Assembly: GCA_026119855.1 (NCBI GenBank)
Contig: JAOWBW010001820.1
Coordinates: forward strand, 62,001 to 126,000
From: Campanula takesimana
Lineage: Eukaryota > Streptophyta > Magnoliopsida > Asterales > Campanulaceae
Direction: 5' to 3'
DNA length: 64,000 nt
Position numbers and translations under genes: made by a program. Under the pieces are notes generated by a model, which saw only the letters and a list, made by a program, of their open reading frames with translations, was not told where the DNA came from and did not search any database. Numbering within the stretch: position 1 is the stretch's first letter; each line of letters opens with the position of its first letter. This document shows positions 10,919 through 22,279 of the stretch, one piece after another.

Positions 10919-11178
10919 GTCCCAGCTCACTTGATACCTTTTCTCTTTTGACCAAAACTAGTCAACTTAAGGTCGGTTTGACCAACACTTTATAAAAATA
11001 TTTATGATCCGAATAAAAATAAAAAAAAATGTAAAATGATCACCATTAAAAATCCTCTCAATAACAATTTTTAAATTTTTTTTTGAACATAAATATTTCT
11101 ATAAAGTGTTTGTCAAAACGACCCTAAGTTGACCAATTTTGATCAAAATGTATCAAGTGAGCTGGGACAGAGGGAGTA
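10919..11178. mobile_element. Stowaway MITE
   Basis: The ends are CTCCCTCTGTCCCAGCTCAC and its near-perfect inverse GTGAGCTGGGACAGAGGGAG, flanked by TA. The long match suggests a recent insertion. Confidence 0.9.
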
Positions 11179-11362
11179 TTTGGGTTCTTTTTTTTTTTTC
11201 TTTTTTTTTTTGTCAACATTGTTAGTTTTGTTAAATTTCCTGGCAAAATGACAATTATGTCCCTTAAAATGTCATGTGGCTTGCACATGGCATGCATTCC
11301 GTCAAAAACTTAACGAATCATTACTTTTTACAATTATGTCCTTAATTACGTTTAATTTTACT

Positions 11363-11600
11363 ATTCCCTCCGTCCGAGTTTAAAATTCTTACTTTTTTTT
11401 GTTTGTCCCAATTTAAGGTTTTTTGTTGTTTTATTCCATAAATGGTAAAATATAAACAATGTTTTGTTTAATCTTATCCTCATAAAATTCATTTAATTAC
11501 AAACAAATTGTTACTTACCAAACTTACTTTTCACCCACTTGTTTTATGAATAGTATTGCAATTAAGATCTATTTAATGTACTAAATTGTCAGTTTGTTCG
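11363..11600. mobile_element. truncated Stowaway MITE
   Basis: The left terminus ATTCCCTCCGTCCGAGTTTA is present without a right partner. The AT-rich body resembles the elements at 4279 and 5910. The right limit is arbitrary. Confidence 0.5.
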
Positions 11601-11781
11601 ATCAACAAACTAAAAATAAATTATCATTAAAAAAAAAGGAAATACTCCTATAATATTAAAAGTCTTTGACACCTCCTTTCTAAAATAGGAGTACAATTTA
11701 ACATGTAAACTTCTCTCTCAAAAAAAAAAAAAAAAAAAAAGGAAAAAACCCAACCAAAAATAACAAAAAGGGATAATTCAA

Positions 11782-11804
11782 CACACACACACACACACAC
11801 ACAC
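11782..11804. repeat. (CA)n microsatellite
   Basis: Dinucleotide CA run immediately followed by poly(A). Confidence 0.9.
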
Positions 11805-11891
11805 AAAAAAAAAAAAAAATTAAAAATGTTTGACCATAATTTAGTATCCTTAGTTTCTCTAAATATTTAAAAATCGTCTCATTTAATTTCT

Positions 11892-12650
11892 TTAAGGAAT
11901 ATACTCATCTCTATGGCTGTTTGCATATTCCTCCTGCCTCTCGTACTCTTCCATCGTATTGAACTCATATTTTGCATCCACATTATTACCATAATACCCT
12001 TCATCATTATTGTCACTTCCCCTCACCGGTTCATAACCATTCTGAAAATAATTCTCATTCTTAACATCATAATAATTCTCACCATTCTCTAAAAACTTGG
12101 TGTCACTTAATCCTAGTTGCCCCTCACTCACATACCCATTATTGTTGTTGTTCGAGGCCGCGTACAAATTACCATTGTACCCATAGCTGTCGCCATTGCT
12201 ATTTTCCTCGTTGTTCGCGTCCGCGTACACTCTATCATCATTATTGTTGTTGTTTGAGCCCGCGTACAAATTACCATTGTACCCATAGCTATCACCATTG
12301 CTACTTTCCTCGTTGTTGTTCGCGTCCGCGTACAATCTATCATCATAAACGTCACCATTTCCGTTTTTGGCATTGTTCGAGCTAGTGTCTAAATTACTAT
12401 CGTACCCATAAAGGCCGTACCCGTATTCGACCTCAGCCGGTGTGGGGGCTAGTTCCGGCGTAGGTGCTAGCGACGGTGATGGTGATGGTGACGGGGACGG
12501 GGACGAGGATTCTATTTGTTTGGTAGTTTTGATTGATTTATGGATATGGTTGGGTTTTGTGAAGAACTTGCTTTGCCTAGCTTCTATATGAAGAGAAGTT
12601 GAAAGGAGTAACAAGAAAAGGAAAGATAAGTTTTTTGCATGGAGAGCCAT
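11892..12650 (-). CDS. E6: E6-like secreted protein
   Basis: Single-exon gene of 252 aa, related to the cotton fibre protein E6 family, a plant cell-wall-associated group of unknown biochemical role. Residues 1-24 form a signal peptide (FLFLLLLSTSLHIEA core). Residues 49-60 are an (SP)n tract of the hydroxyproline/arabinogalactan type, followed by LAPTPELAPTPAE. The C-terminus has the family signature: SDTKFLENGENYYDVKNENY, then GYE, EGYYGN and EFNTMEEYE. Between them lies an Asn/Gly/Tyr-rich region with two copies of a roughly 33-residue repeat (107-139 and 142-173, each with NGDSYGYNGNLYA), which looks like a recent duplication. The ATG at 12650 is chosen because the signal peptide starts there. 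A TATA-like motif lies 95 bp upstream. Confidence 0.9.
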   Translation of the reverse strand: MALHAKNLSFLFLLLLSTSLHIEARQSKFFTKPNHIHKSIKTTKQIESSSPSPSPSPSPSLAPTPELAPTPAEVEYGYGLYGYDSNLDTSSNNAKNGNGDVYDDRLYADANNNEESSNGDSYGYNGNLYAGSNNNNNDDRVYADANNEENSNGDSYGYNGNLYAASNNNNNGYVSEGQLGLSDTKFLENGENYYDVKNENYFQNGYEPVRGSDNNDEGYYGNNVDAKYEFNTMEEYERQEEYANSHRDEYIP

Positions 12651-12742
12651 GGCACAAATAAAGAAGACTAGAAAGCAAGTAATTTAGAAAGAAAATTTTG
12701 AGGGTGTTGAGAATTTAGGAATTGAATGAAGTTGGTAGTGTA

Positions 12743-12748
12743 CTTATA
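12743..12748 (-). promoter_or_regulatory. putative TATA box of the E6-like gene
   Basis: TATAAG on the minus strand, about 95 bp upstream of the start codon and just downstream of the duplicated promoter segment. Confidence 0.45.
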
Positions 12749-12787
12749 GTGTCTTTTGTGTGTGTGTGTATCAGTGTATGTGTGTCC

Positions 12788-12843
12788 GGAATGACTTGCG
12801 GGGATTGAGGAAAGGGGAATGACTTGCGGGGACTGAGGAAAGG
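12788..12843. repeat. two 28-bp tandem copies in the E6-like promoter
   Basis: The unit starts GGAATGACTTGCGGGGA and ends TGAGGAAAGG. Copies at 12788-12815 and 12816-12843 differ at one base. They lie 40-100 bp upstream of the TATA-like box, so transcription-factor sites could be duplicated. A short TG microsatellite separates them from the TATA-like box. Confidence 0.85.
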
Positions 12844-12949
12844 GACAGGGAGGTGGGGTGGGGGTGGGGTGATTTTATTTCTCAAAGAAAATGATTTTAA
12901 AAAAAAAAAAAATCTCCAACAACACATTTAGGAAAAAAAATCTCAAAGA

Positions 12950-13420
12950 AAATGATTTAAACAGTGTGTATTCGTTTAAAAAAACGGGGAAATTATGGAT
13001 TTAAATGGATGATGTTAGTAGAGGGGGTGCATGTGAAATGAAATGAGAATGTCTAAACACCTAATTTACGCAACAATTAAAGCAATTGAAATGTGTGTTT
13101 CCTAGTCAAAAGTAGGCCTGCTCTTTATTTTAAATCAAAATCAAATAGAGGTATGCTGCTGCCTCCTGATCTTGCTCTCAATCAGGCTACCATGAATTTC
13201 AATAGTGGTAAAGTAACAAATTTTTATTTTAGTTTTAGGATGATTATTTTTTAAAAAGTTTTATTTGAATTACAATTCAATTGTCAAATTTTACATTATT
13301 TTGTAAATTAAAATGGGACAGTATGAGTAGTTTAAAGATAGAATGCTTCAAATGTTACATGATTCATTTTATTTAATAGCTCACATAAAAAAAATTAGTT
13401 CAAAAATATTTACCATATAA
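12950..13420. other. AT-rich intergenic DNA
   Basis: Nothing recognisable. It lies between the E6-like promoter and the copia insertion, whose target duplication starts at 13421. Confidence 0.5.
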
Positions 13421-13425
13421 AAGTT

Positions 13426-13912
13426 TGATGGAACAATTTTATATCCCTGAATGCCACACTCATATTTAGTAAAAGATTGAGGAAGAGATGAAGCGGAAGC
13501 GTTAGGAATATACCTGTTGAATCCATGGTAGATGTTGGTAGGGAGAATTAAGATGAAGAAGAAGATGTAGGAAAATGGATCTTCTAAATGATGAATGCCA
13601 TTTAGTTTCTCAAACACTTCTAGACAATAATGAAGAGAATAATAAGAGAGAAAGTAAAGTAAAAAGTAGTCTTGAAAGGGTTGATGGAAGATCCTTTATA
13701 TAGTAGACTTGGTGGCATTTCATTTAGGGACCACACCTATTCATTTCTTAAGCAATGTTAATTTACCATTTTGCCAATCATAAATAGGTAAATTACATTT
13801 CAGGGATTCTATACATTGACTAGGTTTGACTATACTTTATATTAATATTATAGTCATGATTTTATTAATGGAAGTCTAAATAACTTGTATTGCAAGCCAT
13901 CTTGTTCCAACA
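13426..13912 (-). repeat. 3' LTR of the copia element at 13426-19353
   Basis: Begins TGATGGAAC and ends TTCCAACA; 487 bp, same length as its partner. Confidence 0.92.
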
Positions 13913-14269
13913 ATCTCCCACTTGGGTTGCAAACAAGTTCTTCCTTTTAAATCATAAGTATAACATAAATGACAACCCTAATGTGCACTTTGTTGTCATC
14001 TATAACAATCTCGTCCATTAGTCTTTTAAGTATTGGACTAAAGGGGCAGTCGTTGTAATTGATTCACAACTAAACCCACTATAATCACAAATACAAATCT
14101 AACTAAATAACATAGATCAAAAGTATAGATGTGTAGCATGAAATCATAATGAATATATACATATTCTTCCAACTAGTCCAACTTTACCAAATGAGATCAA
14201 AATAATAGAACAATTAATGAAGTACAACACAAAACTCCCACTAAATTAAATGTTATCAAATTGTTACAC

Positions 14270-14440
14270 CCATATGAGCAACATGCTCGTGAAACACTAG
14301 AGATGATAACGTTTCATAAATGGATCCGTTAAATTATGGAGTTTGTTCTAATAAGTTGTATTTCTCTGTTCATTTTGTACTCTTTTCTTTATAACAAGAT
14401 ATAACATGATACTTAATGTCTAAATCCATAAACATTTTGT
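14270..14440 (-). pseudogene. copia RNase H C-terminal remnant
   Basis: Minus-strand translation shows an interrupted tail of copia RNase H. The recognisable end FHEHVAHMGV, typical of the last residues of copia pol, lies close to the polypurine tract. Stops interrupt it. Confidence 0.55.
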
Positions 14441-16350
14441 TAGAGTACGGAACTGCTACCTGATAGTCATATCTTAATTGGTCTTTCGACACTTGTTTTG
14501 ACAAATCACAGTCCATTAAAACTTATGTAGCCATGTAATTTTAACAAATATCGGAATACCAAATGATCTCAAGATTATTCGATTAAAAATAGGCATGTAG
14601 ATTTTTGTGTTTTGTAAATAAAAATATATCATTCTTTTGGCTACTACTTAATGTTCTTTCTGGATTGCTTTGGTATTGACCAAGCATCCCAACATTGAAT
14701 GCAAGACTTACGCATTTATTAAGCTTTCTTACTGCTGATGCAAAGAGGGATATTTTCTATATACTTGGATTCATAATTAACTTTAGGACACTGTTTGAGA
14801 CTAAGCATGTCTCCTTTAAAATTAGGGGTGTCAAGTGGTTTATAGTTTTGCATGCTATACCTTTTGTAATACCTTTTCTATATAGGCCTTTTGTGATAAT
14901 CCCAAAATACTCCGTGAATACTCACAGTGAACTTGGATTCCTAATACAAAAAGACGCCTCACCAAGAATTTTCATTCCAAAGAAATTCTTAGTTTCCTTA
15001 TTAAGGTTTAAAACATTACTAGCAAGCAAATATTACCCACATATAAGACCAAAATTATAATTTTTACTCCCACTGAACTTATGGTATAGTATACAATATT
15101 TATCAAGATTCATTTCAAAACCAAATGAAAGAATAACTTGATTAATCTTTAAATACCATTAATGAGAAGTTTTACTTAAGTCCATAAATGGATTTCTTCA
15201 TATAGATAGTTTCTCCAATGTTTTCATTAAGAAAAGTTCTTAATATCTATTTGATGAAGCTTAAGACACAAATTGCTACTAGTGCCATAATGGTTCTAAA
15301 AGAGTTTTTAGAAGATACCGGGAAATGTTTCTTTCTTGATAATTAATACCTTTCTTATGAGTTGAAAATTCTTTAGCAACTAGATGGGTCTTTATCTTTC
15401 AACATTACTTTTGTGAATCCTTTTAGGTCTTAGAGACCCATTTATAGGTTTCACATCTTTAGGTAATGTAAAAGATCCCAAAAGTTGTTATCTTTCAAAG
15501 ATTTCAACTCTTTATATATGGTATTAATCTACTTATGAGAATTAGGACCATTAATGGCTTTATGGTAGATGAATGGGTCATCTCCCACTAAACTTGTGTG
15601 TCTTTTATTTCTCGGTAAGATACATCTCATAATTATCCGGTATTGCAATCCTTCTTACTCTATTGTATCTCTTTAAGGGCACTTGGTTCTTCATAATTTT
15701 GAGGTTGTTGAATTTCCTTCTTATGATCAACATTTTCATGTTGTTCAATATTTATAGGGAACCCATATTTATTTTGAATTGCATGTTCTTCTTGAATATC
15801 AAGTACAAAATTTGAAATCCAATTGGAACTTATGGAAGAGGTGAAGAAATAGATGCCTCTTCTTTTCCAAATTCAAAATATTACACCTAATCTCCCACTA
15901 AATTCAACATCCTCAAAGAACCTAGCTTTTCTCGTTTCAAAATGTTCAAAAAAAAATTTGGGTTGTAAAATTTATATATCCCCTAGATCTCTCGGCTTAC
16001 CTCATGAATAACTACTAACAATCTTATGTCTAACTTGCCCTTAGTAGACTTATAAGGTCTACCCTTATGTGAGACAACCCCATAAATGAAGATGATTTAA
16101 AGACGTGTTCCTTATTCGTCCCAAAATTATAAAGGGTTTTTATTAGTAGCTTAGAGGGAGCTTTAATGAGAATAAGGGCTGCGGTTTTAATGTATCGCCC
16201 ATAATGAGTGAGGTAAAAGAAGCACAAAACATGCTTATTACCATTTCCTTAAGGATTTTATCATGTCTGTACATCATTTATGCTAGGCGTACCCGGCTTA
16301 ATGTAGATGTAGACAATCCCACACTCTTCAAAATAGCGAGTAAAAAAGAC

Positions 16351-16600
16351 CTAGACGTTGTTCCCTTTAACAAACATTCCAACCATGATATACTCTATCA
16401 TGATTGGACCTAATGTTCTTAATAATCTTTCAAAGTTGATTTCCAACTTTGACCTCATAAGACTCGAAAACGTCCATAACTTGAGTCTTTGCATGAAGTA
16501 ATAAATGTATCCATATTGAGAGTAATCATTTATAAACATAATAACTATTGTTGACCTTTCCATGAAGGATTAATGAATGGCCCACAAATATCCGAATGTA
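16351..16600 (-). pseudogene. copia integrase remnant
   Basis: A short open piece reads FINDYSQYGYIYY, a degraded form of the integrase core around the first catalytic Asp (usual family form D-D-Y-S-R-Y-x-Y). The downstream frame is lost. Confidence 0.6.
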
Positions 16601-17220
16601 TTAGTTCTTTGAGACACTTGATGCTCTCGAGAATACTTATTCTTTTAATGTTTGTAAATTTCTTTTAAGGCATTTAATGCAAAAGTATTTTTCGAAATAT
16701 CAAGTTTGTTCAAGATTTCCTTTAACATAAGCTTATCAATTTTCCTCTTGGAAATATGACCCAAACGCCTATGCCTTAAAATTTACTTGATAACTTTTGC
16801 TTTCTAGTTTTGGTTTCATTATTTATGGGATTCATTTATTGTGTAAATAAGGTCAAGTGAATAAAGACTACTTGACAAAGTACTAGTACCATCAACATTG
16901 GAATAAAAATAAAAATCACATTTATAAAATTGAACAAAATAACCTTCTTTGTTCAATAGTGTGATAAATATCAAATTCAGTCTAAATGACAGTACAACAA
17001 ATGTAGTATTTATACAAATATTACTAAGTACTTTAACAATAACAAAAATTCCCGATGCCTTGCACTTCAACCGGATCCCGGCTTCCATATAGATGAATCC
17101 TTCATCTTCTCCAGGACTTCGGTATTTCAGGCAATCCTACATAAACTTCCTTTATGTGAGTTGTCGTTCCAATATTCAACCACTATGTATATGTAGGAAA
17201 TGAAACCAAATTACCCTTTA

Positions 17221-17646
17221 TCACAAACAAAGACCAAATGACATACCTTTCTTAGCACGCCAAGCGTGATACTTAGGGCAGTCGTACTTCATGTGATTGA
17301 GGTCCTTGCAAAAGAAGCATTCTTCATGATCATTAGATGATCCCTTACGCTTCTTATTTCTTGCAACCGCAACATCCTTCCCTTTTCTCTTTGTCCCATG
17401 AGAGGAGGTAAATGCCAAACGTTCCTCAAGCATATCAAGGAATATTTTAGCATCAATATCCTTGGAGATACCGGTCAAAATGGTCTCCGGGACAACTATA
17501 TGCATGATCATTAGGCTCACACGATTGGAGCGTTTCCACTTCTCCTCATTTAAGTAGTCTTCTTGAGTGCTTTCGTTAGATAGAGGAAGAGGAAACGGCT
17601 CCCTTAATGCATGATCTATGTCCATATAGCTTAAGATCATCATCAA
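17221..17646 (-). pseudogene. copia gag remnant with zinc knuckle
   Basis: A 141-residue open piece ends with a CCHC knuckle (CFFCKDLNHMKYDCPKYHAW), the nucleocapsid signature of copia gag. A basic KRKGKD segment precedes it. The upstream half of gag is frameshifted. Confidence 0.75.
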
Positions 17647-18264
17647 TTTATTTTTTCAAGTTTTAAAATTGGTCCCATTAAGCATCGGTACGGTACTCAT
17701 AGCAGTAATCACGGATGAAGCTATAAGTAAATCTGTTGGAATTTCGAGAACAAGAATGAATACAAAACATGTATAAGACACTACATAATGAAAAATGATT
17801 AATTATATCAACGAAATCCATCAACAAGACAATCAACATGACATCAAAACTAATCTTTGGATTGGGAGTTGACTCATAAATGATTGCCTTAGGCAACAAG
17901 TAATTTGAACTTATATTTTAAGAAATATTTAATCTTCCTTTGGGCCGACATAAGTACCTAAGAAAATAACCTAATGTTCATTTTACTTGTTACCACATGA
18001 ATATCCAAGTTTAGTCAAATGTCAAGATCTTCTTTTGAAAATTCAAGCCATTCACATATCAACTTAAACATCCAACACTTTACAATTTTAGGGTTTAAAT
18101 AACGTAAATCACTTAGGCGAAAATATTATTTAAACAATGAATAAAATTATCAAAGCATATAATTAATCAAGGCCTTAGGGTTTGAAAAAATGTATGTTTT
18201 GTTCCAAAGGGAAAAAAAAATTATACAGAAAATTTCAAAAAATCCAATTCTGATGAACAGTGTT

Positions 18265-18467
18265 TGCACGGTCGTGCATATAAAAGTGCACGGCCGTGCA
18301 ATAATTCACAGAATCATTGTTTCATTCGACACATTCTGCACGACCGTGCCAAACAAAGGGCACGACCGTGCAGATCTGAGGTCCGTCCGGATTAAGCCCT
18401 TTCCAGGTTGCACCGATTCAAAAATTGAAGGTGCACGGCCGTGCTAAACAAAGGGCACGACCGTGTC
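18265..18467. repeat. six GC-rich palindromes in the copia leader
   Basis: Copies of a 13-14 bp palindrome are seen at 18265-18278 (TGCACGGTCGTGCA), 18287-18300 (TGCACGGCCGTGCA, perfect), 18337-18350, about 18359-18372, about 18431-18444 and about 18455-18467. They are spaced 20-70 bp in an otherwise AT-rich leader. Related palindromes occur in other retroelements of the window. Confidence 0.85.
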
Positions 18468-18520
18468 AAATTTTTTGTATTCTGATTTTTTCCCAAATTT
18501 TTCCCAAAAGGCATGAATAA

Positions 18521-18660
18521 CAAGTAGATCCACATGGTATGTACTTAAAACATAAAACCATGTTATTTAGGGATAATCTTGTTTTAAAATTAATGGAATC
18601 AAGTGAGTAGATCCACATGGTATGCACTAGACATAAAACCATGTTATGAAGGGATAGTCA
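18521..18660. repeat. tandem duplication in the copia leader
   Basis: A roughly 85-bp unit containing GTAGATCCACATGGTATG and ATAAAACCATGTTAT is present twice, next to the palindrome cluster. Confidence 0.7.
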
Positions 18661-18866
18661 CACTTGAACCATTGAGTTTAATGAACAAAACTTTCAAACC
18701 ATTTTCTGAATTTTAGATGATGATTATTAGTACTCTATGAATGAATTAGATTCCCTAATCAACATCAAATCTTTATGATTCAACAGGAAAATATGAATCA
18801 AATTAAAGCAAAAAAGTTTTCTTAAAAGAACTCAAACTAAATAATGAACCAGGCTCTGATACCAAT

Positions 18867-19353
18867 TGATGGAACAATTTTATATCCCTGAATGCCACAC
18901 TCATATTTAGTAAAAGATTGAGGAAGAGATGAAGCGGAAGCGTTAGGAATATACCTGCTGAATCCATAGTAGATGTTGGTAGGAAGAATTAAGATGAAGA
19001 AGAAGATGTAGGAAAATGGATCTTCTAAATGATGAATGCCCTTTAGTTTCTCAAACACTTCTAGACAATAATGAAGAGAATAATAAGAGAGAAAGTAAAG
19101 TAAAAAGTAGTCTTGAAAGGGTTGATGGAAGACCCTTTATATAGTAGACTTGGTGGCATTTCATTTAGGGACCACACCTATTCATTTCTTAAGCAATGTT
19201 AATTTACCATTTTGCCCATCATAAATAGGTAAATTATATTTCAGGGATTCTACACATTGACTAGGTTTGACTATACTTTATATTAATATTATAGTCATGA
19301 TTTTATTAATGGAAGTCTAAATAACTTGTATTGCAAGCCATCTTGTTCCAACA
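18867..19353 (-). repeat. 5' LTR of the copia element at 13426-19353
   Basis: Partner of the left LTR with only a few differences by eye. It is preceded on its inner side by the tRNA-Met primer site. Confidence 0.92.
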
Positions 19354-19370
19354 AAGTTAAGTTTTCACAT

Positions 19371-19530
19371 GGGTAAATATAAAGTTACAAAAATGTTCAC
19401 AAAATTTGGCTTATAAAATGAGGTGTCATGATTTTCATTGGTGCCTTTAGTTAGAGTATGCCGGGTCCATAACCGATGCAATCAATAAAATATCATCACC
19501 TCATTTTGTATTGTGCCCCTATCGTTACCC
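19371..19530. mobile_element. Mutator-like MITE, copy B
   Basis: This 160-bp element begins GGGTAAATATAAAG and ends ATCGTTACCC. Nine-base flanks TTTTCACAT (19362-19370) and TTTTCATAT (19531-19539) match at eight of nine positions. It is the same family as 49559-49740, in opposite orientation. It sits 12 bp beyond the copia target duplication. Confidence 0.8.
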
Positions 19531-19633
19531 TTTTCATATACTCCTATGAATAACTTGAAAAGGTGATAATGGCTAGTTTTTTTTTTCACATATAAAAGTT
19601 GAGTTATGATATCAATGAAATTAAATGACAAAG

Positions 19634-22234
19634 TGTAACACCCCTAACTTTCCATACATTTAATGAGCATTTAATGGCACTAAAATCCTTAATTCACCAT
19701 AATTGAAGTGGGGTCCATAAATCAAACCCTCATTACATCATAAACAGTCATCAATGCGGAAGCAATAAAACGAAGTAAACTTGTCTTGGTGGAAATCATT
19801 CCAACCATAATAGTACTTACAACTCAAGAATTTAAAACAATAACTGTTCTTAATTTCAAATAAAGTCTTCAAACACCGCTTCCCTTGCGGTTACTCTCCT
19901 CCTCCACCTACCTTGATCCTGAAAAGAAAATTTATAGAATAGGGGTGAGCGAACGAATGCTCAGTAAGTTCATACGCAGCCTCTCCGGTTACTAAGGAGA
20001 GACGACCAGAACGAACACTTCCAAGATCAAGTTTCGACGATAGGGTGATCTTAACTTAGAAAAGTCGACTGGGGATTCGACACAGTCAACATCATACTTG
20101 ATAAATTCATTTAAGAATTATGGCTCTACAATTCAAGGGTGTTATAAAAGTTTCCATCAATTCCATACGTACATTGTAACCTCAATGCCAAAGGTGCATT
20201 TAATGCACTTAGCTTCATCAAGCTAATTCGTGCGGGTCGTAACGTGTATGGTATCCACACATACATGCTCGGGGTCGAGAACTATCCTTGTAATCAGACA
20301 GTTCCTGAGAGAAGGCATGCGATCACTCATGCAATCCCTTAACTTAAGGTAGTCTCTTTCAAGACTAATATCCTTTACAGGATAAATCGTCCTTTTCAGG
20401 GACGACACGCCTCCTTTCTGAAAACGTGTCCCAAGACACTAGTATTCACTTCTAGGGCTAGAGTAGGAAAGCATACGAAGGTACAGGTATGCATATCAAG
20501 TCTCAATTCAATGATATTTAGTGACCAAAGGGGACATCACCAAATAGGGATAACTTCAAATAACGTTTTTACTTATCGCAGGATCATTCAAATGCTATCT
20601 AGTCATAACGATAGCTACTCTGAGAATAAAATTCTGAATTCCAATTGAACAAGAATGCAAGGAGAAAAGGAACGTAATCCCTTACCTTGATTGCTTTTCC
20701 CTGCCGAGTTCTCCTCGTACGAATCTACAAGTCATTGAATAGTTTACTTTAGTACTCTCAACATCGTTAACTACTTCTACTTAGTTAACTGAGAGATGTG
20801 TTTTTACTTCTTTATTTCGTTACTCTTTTACTTACGTTTCGGGTTCTGACTTTGATTCACGAGTCAGTCCTTTAACTTTAATGTTATTGTAATTAAGTCC
20901 TCCAACTTTGGTTTAATTACAATTTAGTCCCTCAACTTTGGGTTAATTGCAAATTGGTCCTTCAACTTTGGATTAATTGCAAATTAGTCCTTTAACTTTG
21001 GATTAATTACAAATTAGTCCTTTAACTTTGGATTAATTGCAGATTAGTCCTTTGACTTTGGTTTTTGTTCATAAGGGTCCCCCAAGTTTCTTTTTAGCTA
21101 CTTAGACCCCTTTAACCTCAAGGGTTTCTCTTTTATTTCTTCTAACTTTAATTTTTTTTTCCAGTTAAATCCTTTCTCGTTAGGAAACTAACTGAATCTT
21201 TTAATTTTTCCCTCTCTTCGTTAACTCCCTAATTCCCAAGGTCTTCCAAGTACATAATACATTCCTTCAAGTTAGTTTTCTAACTTTCCAACAACTCTTT
21301 TAAAGTTTATATTTTCTTTCCGTTATAAATCTAACTAAAATACTAACTTTTCCGTCCCAATTCTTAACATTTTTAATTAAGAATCAACACCAAAATATAT
21401 ATAACCATAGTCGAGTTCTATCTTATCAATATTCATTTATTTGATTAATTTTTTCTTGTTCTTTGATTTTTTTTCTAAAATTCCCAAACATTAATTTATT
21501 CATCAATCAATAACAATAATCATTAAAATCAACAAAAAGAATTTTCCCCATCTCCTTTGGCCATTCGGCCGAATGACCTAGGATGAAACTCCATATTTTT
21601 TCTTCCCTTTTTGTTAAACCTAATTAACCTCAATCTCATATTAGTTCAATTCTATATTTTACAACATATTAATCCATCCACACCATGATCAAATTCAATC
21701 TTAAAAATAAAAACTAACATGGAGATCATTCTTTTATTAAAGCCTTTGAATCTAAGCTTTTAGCAATTAATCTCTCATTATTCAATCACTAGCATGCAAA
21801 CCCTAATGATCATCTTCTTAGAACATTCATAGTTTAAGTTTTACTCAACTAAAATCAATGAAATAAATTTTTGATTATAGGGTTTGACATTACCTTGGAT
21901 TTAATCGGATTACACCTCCAGAAACAATGGCAAAAATTCTTCTCCCTCTTCCGTCTTGGTTCGGCTGCCCTAGCATGGGGATTAGGGTTTTGTGGTTGTG
22001 TTGTTTTGATCAATACAAATAAAACCTAAAATTTCACTACTCAAGATTTTATACTTTGGGTAATTGTTAACTGGGCTTGGGTTTATTTAATTTTATTCGG
22101 GCCAACCCAAACTTGAGATCCTTACACTTGGCCCACTCTTTAACTATTTAACCCACTTCTTTAATGAGTCCATTAATTATAGTTATCATTTATTGTTCAC
22201 AGTTATTTTAATTTTTTTTTTCCGGGTCTTTACA
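19634..22234 (-). repeat. 3' LTR of the chromovirus
   Basis: This is a 2.6-kb LTR. It contains the 30-bp minisatellite at 20891-21061 and an AT-rich distal half. Confidence 0.92.
20891..21061. repeat. 30-bp minisatellite in the left chromovirus LTR
   Basis: About six tandem copies of a 30-base unit of the form AATTGCAAATTAGTCCTTTA plus ACTTTGGATT, differing at a few positions. The same array is in the right LTR. Confidence 0.85.
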
Positions 22235-22279
22235 TCTTTACCCCCTTAAAAGAAGTTTGTCCTCAAACTTAGACGTACC

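Larger units (their letters stand above)
10754..11891. other. AT-rich spacer downstream of the E6-like gene
   Basis: The spacer holds a Stowaway MITE (10919-11178), a Stowaway left end (about 11363), poly(A) runs and a CA repeat (11782-11804). It would include the 3' UTR of the E6-like gene, but no obvious AATAAA was found close to the stop. Confidence 0.6.
13426..19353 (-). mobile_element. decayed full-length Ty1/copia element
   Basis: The element has LTRs of 487 bp each (13426-13912 and 18867-19353), perfect AAGTT target duplication (13421-13425 and 19354-19358), and primer binding site TGGTATCAGAGC on the minus strand (18853-18864), an exact initiator tRNA-Met match. The purine tract is AAGTGGGAGAT beside the left LTR. 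The minus-strand interior keeps recognisable gag, integrase and RNase H pieces but is riddled with stops and frameshifts. The LTRs are still very similar. The leader between primer site and gag holds six GC-rich palindromes. Confidence 0.92.
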
